A stretch of DNA of 64,000 bases from Loripinus fragilis (lineage: Eukaryota > Mollusca > Bivalvia > Lucinida > Lucinidae): positions 57,989,602 through 58,053,601 of the forward strand of contig OZ026528.1 of NCBI GenBank assembly GCA_964019695.1, written 5' to 3'. This document shows, piece after piece, positions 57,741 through 64,000 of this stretch. Numbering within the stretch: position 1 is the stretch's first letter; each line of letters opens with the position of its first letter. Under the pieces are notes generated by a model. The model ran no database searches and was not told the DNA's origin. It worked only from the letters and a program-made list of their open reading frames with translations. A program made the translations under genes and the position numbers.

Positions 57741-58497
57741 ATCTTACATAGAACTGCGCATGCAGAATAAAGGTCTACAAGGTAATAGGTACTCTTACAT
57801 GTAGAACCACCTGCGCATTTGACATTAACCATCATATGATCTTATTATTGAATATTTCGAAATGTAAATACTGATTTGAATTGTGTCCAATCTAAACATC
57901 AATCATGTACATCTAGCTAGCATCCAATTTTAAAGTACTTTAATAAACCGCTACATAAGTCGTTTTGCATGCTAAATTATGATCAGCAATTGAAGTACAG
58001 TATTCATCCCAAATACTGCCCATCAATTACCATAGCCTTACAGACCATAAAGAGTGTTTTAGTCATTATGATTCTCAACCCTTCAACATGATTTTGTCCA
58101 TAGTGAGCTTGTATAAGCTGACTATGTTATACACCTCCTTTTCTTAGGATTGATTTATACTAATATAAATTAATTCAAATTCAGTCCCTAAATTATTCTA
58201 GACTACCTTTCCGACCATGACTTCATGTATGTATAAATAATTGATCATCAATACACAATGTTCTCCTTATTAGGAAAACAAACAGTAATGTCAATTATAT
58301 TCTGAATACACAACGTAACAACATGCAGTATAAACAGTAATGTCAATCATACTCTTACAAGATGAAAATATACATAAAGATGAAGTTTAAATTTGATGAA
58401 AATTGCTGTTTATTATAAAAGAGTATGAGCATCATTATTGTCTACATTATATGTTGTCTATAGGGTTCACCTATAAATGTTCAGTCTCATATTTTTC
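57741..58497. other. No gene seen
   Basis: AT-rich sequence without recognisable repeats or exons, downstream (minus strand) of the terminal exon at 58590-58811. Confidence 0.45.
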
Positions 58498-58503
58498 TTT
58501 AAT
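58498..58503 (-). terminator. ATTAAA polyadenylation signal candidate
   Basis: ATTAAA on the minus strand, about 90 bases after the stop codon of the 58590-58811 exon, followed by an A-rich stretch. Position suits a short 3' UTR. Confidence 0.35.
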
Positions 58504-58589
58504 AAGTAATAATCCTCGTTCTCCAACAGGCACTTAGAATTCTATTATGAACATATACAATAAAAACAGAGTCGAATTCTAAATGCCAG

Positions 58590-58811
58590 TCAATGTTTGA
58601 TCCCTGGGGAAGAGAGTTTAAGGTCCAACGTAGCGGGCGGCTCAGGAACGGCAATAACTGGAACACGGTACTTGCTGTTTGGTATGAGAATCCTATCATC
58701 CACCACTTCCACGTTGAACTTGTTTGTCACCAGGTACACTGGGTATGGGTGACCAGGCATGGACTGACCAGTAGGTTGATAACTCTTCTTCATCAAGGTA
58801 CAATCATCGTT
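58590..58811 (-). CDS. Terminal exon of an unidentified host gene (candidate)
   Basis: The minus-strand acceptor CCTTTGTTACAG (AG at 58812-58813) leads into an uninterrupted frame of 73 codons in phase 0. It starts NDDCTLMKKSYQPTGQ, contains HPYPVYLVTNKFNVEVVDD and VPVIAVPEPPATLDL, and ends at TGA 58590-58592. Codon use (GTG, CTG, CCA, AAC, AAG) is more GC3-rich than the surrounding DNA and than the AT-rich retroelement ORFs, which argues for a true host exon. I do not recognise the family. No signal peptide or membrane segment in this piece. It lies 3' of the Gypsy element in the same orientation, so upstream exons may lie beyond the window, with the retroelement in an intron. Confidence 0.5.
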   Translation of the reverse strand, partial: NDDCTLMKKSYQPTGQSMPGHPYPVYLVTNKFNVEVVDDRILIPNSKYRVPVIAVPEPPATLDLKLSSPGIKH

Positions 58812-58863
58812 CTGTAACAAAGGTGTTACAGCATAATGTTCATATTACGATGTTATGCTAATG

Positions 58864-59047
58864 ATCTTCACCTCTGTCAATTTAAGTTAAACACGAGGAC
58901 TTAAAATTCAATAAAAGTCAATATTATGTAATCTTCACCTGCGCAACTTAAGGTTAAACGCAGGACTTACAAATTCAATGAAAATCAATATTATATAATC
59001 TTCACCTGTGCAACTTAAGGTTAAACGCAGGACTTACAAATTAACCT
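58864..59047. repeat. 67-bp tandem repeat, ~3 copies
   Basis: ATCTTCACCTGYGCAACTTA then AGGTTAAACGCAGGACTTAC, at 58864, 58931 and 58998. It lies between the terminal exon and the end of env, where the 3' LTR would be expected. I could not define LTR ends. Confidence 0.85.
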
Positions 59048-59122
59048 TAACCTTACTGTCAATATTTACATATATATAATCATCAATTGACACATCTTTA
59101 TAAAAATCCACAGTTGCTCTAA

Positions 59123-61147
59123 TTATAAATTCGCCCTCTTTGGCCATGCCCTTCTGGCATCCGTCTGTCCAAGGAATGGTTGATCCTTGTAGGTAGCACT
59201 GGTACCTTTACTTTCTAGTAAAACAGACTCATCTACTATCTTCAACGTAGATTCAACATCATTAGTCGGCAACTTCATATCTGTTATCTCAGTGTCATGC
59301 TCATTAACCTTCTCTCTCAAACAAAATGAATGGCTTGGTAGATATTTTAATTTAATGATCAATAACGCAATAGCTGTGACAATTATTACAATAAAAGCTA
59401 TAATTGTGATGTTTGCAAATGTCCAGAAACTAGTATTTTCAGTGTGTACTTTTCTCAAGTGATGTATTCCATGTACAAAAGTTTGCATTGGAATTTCTTT
59501 CAAATTTAACAAATGCGATGGTATTTCAAGTTTATCTACATCTTTTAATTTGTCCTGTACCTGTTGTCTTAGAATGAAATGTGATATATTATGCAGTCTT
59601 AGTAATGATTTTAAGACATCAGACATCTCAAAGTAACTGTTTTTGTCAAAGTGCCCAGGCAAACTCATGTATTTATTCGAGGCCAAACAGTCATTATTTA
59701 CTGTCAAAATACCAAAAGGTGGGTGAATATCAATAGAACTGGACTGTTTAGATGAAGACCTACAGCTTAATGTTAACTGTAAGTTTTCATGTGTAACTAT
59801 AGCCCATATACCGTGAGACAAGTATTTGGCAAGCGGTAATTTCTGTTTCATCATGACAGTCTGTTTACAGTTACTTTTAATGTCAACTTCATTTTTCAAA
59901 AATAATGTCATGATACAAGGCTTATTCAAATTAGTGGGATAGAAAGCAGTTTTCGGATTACAAAATTGTAATTTCACACTATTACACATATGAAAGTCAT
60001 TTTCTGATAAGAATGCATATGACTGTCTACTTTCGGAAACCATTAGAAACTCTGTTTCCAAATCGTATTTAGCAAGATATTGTACCGAAGTATTGTGAAA
60101 AGGAAAAGGTATATTATGAACTTTAAATACCTCATATTTATCTCCTGTATTTATAAGTGGAATGCTAAGAACAATTTTTATCTGATCATGCTCAAGATAT
60201 GTCATACATGTCAGTGTCTTATAGAAGTACCAAATATCATTTCGAGGATTTTTAGGTAATTCGTGATTATTAGGTAGTTTGGCTTGAATTTCTATTAATA
60301 ACTTCTTCAAGTCATTGGGAGATATTGTATTGATAGATAAATGATTAAGCGACAGCATATTCAACTCAGTTTTTAAGTTTTCTAAATAAAATACAGCATT
60401 CTGTACTGCTATTTTAATTTCATCGAAAATCATTTTAGTCTGGAGATATGTGTGAATAAATTGTTCTAGTCTGACAAATTTTTGTTCAAAAGAAAGTTCA
60501 AGGTTACTTATTTTTCTATCAAGTTTTTGTATACAAATAACAAGATCCATGATTGACCTTCTGTTCTCACTGATTTGCATTTTTGTAATATTCAAAATAG
60601 ACAAAGACATCTCCAAATCATGAATTATATTTTCCTGATTATCAGACAAAATGTTAATATTTCTGTTAATATTATCTAGGTCATTTTGCGACAACGTTCC
60701 AAACAATGAACTCATTAAATTTCCGACCAGAGGTATCAAAGAACGTTTACTTCTGTCCGTATTTAAAACCTGATAATTTTCGAATGTTTTATATATGGAC
60801 TGGTAAGTATCAGACAACAAATCAACTTCAAGTTGCAAGCTTTTGAACGTTTCTGCATATGCTATAAGCTTTGACTTGTGATAGTCATTCTTAACCACAT
60901 GTACAATTTCATTTGTACGGTCTACATCAGCCCTTATCTTATTTATGAGTTTTTGGTATGGTTCAAGGTCATGTACAAATGTCACAAACCATTGTGCATC
61001 ATTTTGATAAATTTCATTTGTTTTCTGAAAAATCACACTTTCAGAAACAACCAAGCTATTTGAAATGTTAATGAGACATGAACTACAGATAAAACAGTAC
61101 ATCAGAGTTATCTGAAGAACAAAAAAATAACAATCAGTTACTTTCAC
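59123..61147 (-). CDS. env: Env-like F-type fusion glycoprotein of the Ty3/Gypsy element
   Basis: Single open frame of 674 codons, no internal stop. A hydrophobic signal-like segment lies at residues 6-25. A furin-type site RSKR at 132-135 is followed by SLIPLVGNLMSSLFG, placed like the fusion peptide of baculovirus F / insect errantivirus Env proteins. A heptad-rich stretch follows (about 150-270), then a cysteine-containing ectodomain. A single transmembrane segment (about 576-598) precedes a ~76-residue cytoplasmic tail. It begins 87 bp after the pol stop on the same strand, so expression is likely by splicing (inferred). A purine-rich stretch covers the last codons (CCAAAGAGGGCGAA), a possible polypurine tract. 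Class assignment rests on architecture, not on a search. The intact frame suggests a young insertion. Confidence 0.8.
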   Translation of the reverse strand: MKVTDCYFFVLQITLMYCFICSSCLINISNSLVVSESVIFQKTNEIYQNDAQWFVTFVHDLEPYQKLINKIRADVDRTNEIVHVVKNDYHKSKLIAYAETFKSLQLEVDLLSDTYQSIYKTFENYQVLNTDRSKRSLIPLVGNLMSSLFGTLSQNDLDNINRNINILSDNQENIIHDLEMSLSILNITKMQISENRRSIMDLVICIQKLDRKISNLELSFEQKFVRLEQFIHTYLQTKMIFDEIKIAVQNAVFYLENLKTELNMLSLNHLSINTISPNDLKKLLIEIQAKLPNNHELPKNPRNDIWYFYKTLTCMTYLEHDQIKIVLSIPLINTGDKYEVFKVHNIPFPFHNTSVQYLAKYDLETEFLMVSESRQSYAFLSENDFHMCNSVKLQFCNPKTAFYPTNLNKPCIMTLFLKNEVDIKSNCKQTVMMKQKLPLAKYLSHGIWAIVTHENLQLTLSCRSSSKQSSSIDIHPPFGILTVNNDCLASNKYMSLPGHFDKNSYFEMSDVLKSLLRLHNISHFILRQQVQDKLKDVDKLEIPSHLLNLKEIPMQTFVHGIHHLRKVHTENTSFWTFANITIIAFIVIIVTAIALLIIKLKYLPSHSFCLREKVNEHDTEITDMKLPTNDVESTLKIVDESVLLESKGTSATYKDQPFLGQTDARRAWPKRANL

Positions 61148-61234
61148 TGAATCAAATTATTATTTACAAACACAATCATGTGTTAAATGAGGTCATGTCA
61201 TAGTTAAATACAACATATCCACACTGAGGGCTCA

Positions 61235-64000
61235 TTACCTCTCTATGATCATTTTCATGATTTGCATCTTATCTGCTTGATAGTCATGTTTCTTATGTTT
61301 TCGTGGACTTGACCTTTTACGGGTCATTTGAACCTCATCAACTCTTAGGTTATCAGAAGACAATTCACTGTCCATCTCTATGTCCTCTGACCTACTATCT
61401 ACAACAGGACTTCTGACCTCATCTCTAGCCTTTAACCTTTTAGCTAATTCCATTAAGGGGATGTTATCCTCACTGTCAGAATCTTCTCGTTCATGCCTGT
61501 ACCTTTTTGATAGTTTACTTAAAGGAACATTCATGTCGGGGTCAGATTCTGATTCAGAACTAGATTCTGATGCTTGAGGGGGGATAACATAGGCAGCATC
61601 GCGTAAGCGACGATTATCTTTAGTCTCTTTAAGTTCCCAATCTTCAATGTTTGCTAGCCTTAACATTTCTGCATGTACTTTACTGGTGGAGCCATCTAAT
61701 TGATTTTTGATAATGTAGGTCACAGGACCTCGTTTTTCAAGTATCCTATAAAATGGTTTCCATTTTAGGTCAAGTTTCCCTTTTCTTCTGTTATTTTTAT
61801 AATAGACAGGGTCACCTACTTTAAGATCTACAGACTTAGTATTTCTGTCAGCGTATCTGGCTTGTCTACGTTTTGCCTTTCTTAAATTATTTCTTACAGT
61901 TAAGAAAGCCTTATGTTGCTCTTGCAAGGTTATTTTATGCTCTTCTTCCCCATGGTACTTTCTGCGAGGTTTTAACAGATTGTCTACTGGTAATACAACA
62001 TCTCTGTTGTACAACAAGTAGAAGGGAGAGTATTTGGAAGACTCACTTACATTAAACCTTATTGCAGCCAAAGCCTGATTTAAATGTAAATCCCAAGTTT
62101 GTTGATCATCTGCCAATCTTTTTGCCAAAACATCATGTAAGGTACGATGGAATCTTTCAACCTTTGCATTACTTTGCGGGTGATAAACACTAGTCAAAAC
62201 ATGATCAATGTTCAAGGACTCCAAAGTTTCTTTAACTACATTGTTTACGTTTTCAGTCCCATTATCTGTCACAATTTGTAAACAACTACCATGACGTGGG
62301 AATATTTCTTCAAGCAACAAATGAGCTACAGTTTCAGCAGTCTTGTCAGGAACTGCATAAGCTTCAGGCCAACCGGAAAACCAATCAACAAAAGCAATTA
62401 TATACTTGTTACCAGACAAAGAAGTTGGATAAGGACCTGATAAGTCTAAACTTACTTTTGCCATGGGATAGGGTGGTATATCTGTCTCTTGTAAAGGTTG
62501 TCTGACTTTCTGCAATGACCTAGTTTGACAAATGACACAGGATCCAACATATTCATTTAAGTCTTTGAACAAGTTTGGCCAAAAATATTTTCTTCTAATT
62601 GAATCAAAAGTTTTCTGGACTCCCATGTGACCATTTCTGTCATGATACTGCCCGATAACAAGGTGCTTAAGATGCTTTGGTACATATAACCGTAAGCAAG
62701 GGTCATCATCTGTGTTGGATATATAGTAAAGTAATTTGTCTACTATAAGATAATGTCTTTGATTATTCTTACCAGGGTCACCACCATTCTCTACTTGAGA
62801 TCTGAGGGTCATAAGGTCATCGTCTTTTGTTTGCTCATTGTACATGTCAAAATCTTTCAGATCTAAAGTTTCAGGTTTCTGCAAAGAATCTTCATGGGGT
62901 AATTCACAACTAGCATATGATTTTGGGTCAAAATTTGTGGAATCTAATACATTGACCTGATATGAGTTATCATTGACATCAAGGGATACATCCTGCTCAT
63001 CTCTTTCTTTCTCCAAACCTACATTATCTGGGTGTCTAGACAATAAATCTGCACAAGTATTTGTAGTACCTTGTATATATTCAATCCTACAATTATACCC
63101 TGCCATACTAAGTGCCCATAACTGTATTTTTCTGTTTTGCATTGGGGATTCTAAGAGGTACTTTAGTGGTTTGTGGTCAGTCTTAATTACAAACTCAGCA
63201 TTATGTAAATAATAGTCCAGTTTTTGCAATGAAAAATGGATAGCAAACGCCTCTTTTTCAACTGTTGACCACTTGCATTGTGACCTACTTAACTTGTGGG
63301 ATAAGTAATATATAGGTTTTTCTTCATTGTCAGACAATTGGGTCAAGCACGCTCCTATGCATGTGTCACTTGCATCAGTATATAAAGTGTATGATGCATT
63401 TGGGTCAGGGTAAACAAGAAGTGGTACTGTAGTCAAACTATCCTTAATAAAATCAAATGCTCTCTGGTGAACGTCCGTCCATTTGAAGTGTGCATATTTC
63501 TTGGTCAAGTCAATTATAGGCTCTGCAATCTGTGAAAAGTTTGGAATAAACCTGCGGTAGTAAGAACACATACCAACAAAAGATCTAACTTCTTTAACAC
63601 ATGTTGGGGCAGGTAAAGCTCTGATTGCTTCTACCTTCTTTTGATCCGGCTTAATGCCATTTTCATCAATAACAAAGCCAAGATAATTTGTCTCAGTTTG
63701 CAAAAAACTACATTTCTTCAACTTGAGTTTCAAACCATGATATCTTAGTCTGTCAAAGATAGTGTTCAAATGCATTAAGTGTTCTTCAAATGAAGTACTA
63801 AAGATTAAGATGTCATCAAGGTATGCAATTGCAAATGCATGGCAACCATTTAAGACCACTGACATGAGCTCCTGAAATACAGCAGGTGCATTCGAAAGGC
63901 CAAAGGGCATGACATTAAATTCAAACAAACCTCTATGACACGCAAAAGCAGTTTTCTCTTTATCTAGGTCATCCATAAGTACTTGCCAGTAGCCACTCTT
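61235..64000 (-). CDS. pol: Ty3/Gypsy Pol polyprotein (RT-RNase H-integrase), 5' part outside window
   Basis: Open from the window edge to the stop at 61235; the ATG at 63976 is internal, 8 codons in. Numbering from that ATG: reverse transcriptase with catalytic YLDD at 52-55; RNase H with YTDAS (D201), E241, TDHKPL (D267), D310; integrase zinc finger H445, H450, C480, C483; integrase core D511, D571 (TDNGTE), E607, a D-D-35-E arrangement; GPY/F-like module with GPV at 750-752. A serine/acid-rich tail (about 800-905) with basic KRSSPRKHKKH patches ends it. No stops or frameshifts in 921 visible codons. Protease and Gag would lie to the right. Family: Ty3/Gypsy (Metaviridae); with env this is an errantivirus-like retroelement. 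Confidence 0.95.
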   Translation of the reverse strand, partial: KSGYWQVLMDDLDKEKTAFACHRGLFEFNVMPFGLSNAPAVFQELMSVVLNGCHAFAIAYLDDILIFSTSFEEHLMHLNTIFDRLRYHGLKLKLKKCSFLQTETNYLGFVIDENGIKPDQKKVEAIRALPAPTCVKEVRSFVGMCSYYRRFIPNFSQIAEPIIDLTKKYAHFKWTDVHQRAFDFIKDSLTTVPLLVYPDPNASYTLYTDASDTCIGACLTQLSDNEEKPIYYLSHKLSRSQCKWSTVEKEAFAIHFSLQKLDYYLHNAEFVIKTDHKPLKYLLESPMQNRKIQLWALSMAGYNCRIEYIQGTTNTCADLLSRHPDNVGLEKERDEQDVSLDVNDNSYQVNVLDSTNFDPKSYASCELPHEDSLQKPETLDLKDFDMYNEQTKDDDLMTLRSQVENGGDPGKNNQRHYLIVDKLLYYISNTDDDPCLRLYVPKHLKHLVIGQYHDRNGHMGVQKTFDSIRRKYFWPNLFKDLNEYVGSCVICQTRSLQKVRQPLQETDIPPYPMAKVSLDLSGPYPTSLSGNKYIIAFVDWFSGWPEAYAVPDKTAETVAHLLLEEIFPRHGSCLQIVTDNGTENVNNVVKETLESLNIDHVLTSVYHPQSNAKVERFHRTLHDVLAKRLADDQQTWDLHLNQALAAIRFNVSESSKYSPFYLLYNRDVVLPVDNLLKPRRKYHGEEEHKITLQEQHKAFLTVRNNLRKAKRRQARYADRNTKSVDLKVGDPVYYKNNRRKGKLDLKWKPFYRILEKRGPVTYIIKNQLDGSTSKVHAEMLRLANIEDWELKETKDNRRLRDAAYVIPPQASESSSESESDPDMNVPLSKLSKRYRHEREDSDSEDNIPLMELAKRLKARDEVRSPVVDSRSEDIEMDSELSSDNLRVDEVQMTRKRSSPRKHKKHDYQADKMQIMKMIIER

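Noticed and set aside
58593..58817. Plus-strand 74-codon frame
   Set aside because: Exact antisense shadow of the minus-strand exon at 58590-58811, which has an acceptor and better codon use.

Overview
The window reads as nuclear DNA of an animal, most likely a bivalve mollusc. It is AT-rich, almost free of long open frames, and packed with short palindromic DNA elements, tRNA-derived SINEs, mono-C/mono-G runs and minisatellites. Several dispersed families look like ones I associate with bivalve genomes, such as elements whose translations contain DQTARMRRLVCAF-like or DPDET-like strings; that link is from memory and unchecked. No bacterial operons, rRNA or functional tRNA genes were seen.

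Layout. 1-8.2 kb holds nested palindromic repeats, one tRNA-headed SINE and nine identical 31-bp repeats. 8.6-18.76 kb is a 10.2-kb stretch bounded by 17-bp inverted termini. It is G/T-rich on the plus strand, begins with a TATA box plus a TCAGTT initiator, carries an 80-bp and a 65-bp minisatellite, and has no convincing ORF. A 0.66-kb relative with the same ends and promoter lies head-to-tail beside it. 19-25 kb is fragmentary repeats, including a palindrome with an RFX X-box-like site in each arm. 25.2-33.4 kb is a head-to-tail array of a 3.1-kb non-coding unit (2.4 copies). Each copy carries a hammerhead ribozyme motif, and the array lies between 124-bp inverted repeats.

34-40 kb has a degraded minus-strand pseudogene, a Tc1-like transposon with TA target duplication and broken transposase, and more SINE/MITE copies. 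At 40.3 kb a minus-strand terminal exon encodes a six-cysteine peptide. Its 3' splice-site region resembles the ~75-bp unit repeated some 50 times from 41 to 45.4 kb. 46-58 kb is MITE-rich: a tandem duplication whose two copies each took a different MITE, a PIF/Harbinger deletion derivative nested in a larger inverted-repeat element, and a 1.6-kb foldback.

The right end (59.1-64 kb, minus strand) is an apparently intact env-bearing Ty3/Gypsy element: pol (reverse transcriptase, RNase H, integrase) running off the window, followed by an F-type fusion-like env. Just beyond it, 58.59-58.81 kb looks like the terminal exon of an unidentified host gene in the same orientation. Apart from the two retroelement ORFs, coding evidence is limited to these short exons and transposase or gene relics. 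The window is mainly a record of mobile-element activity.
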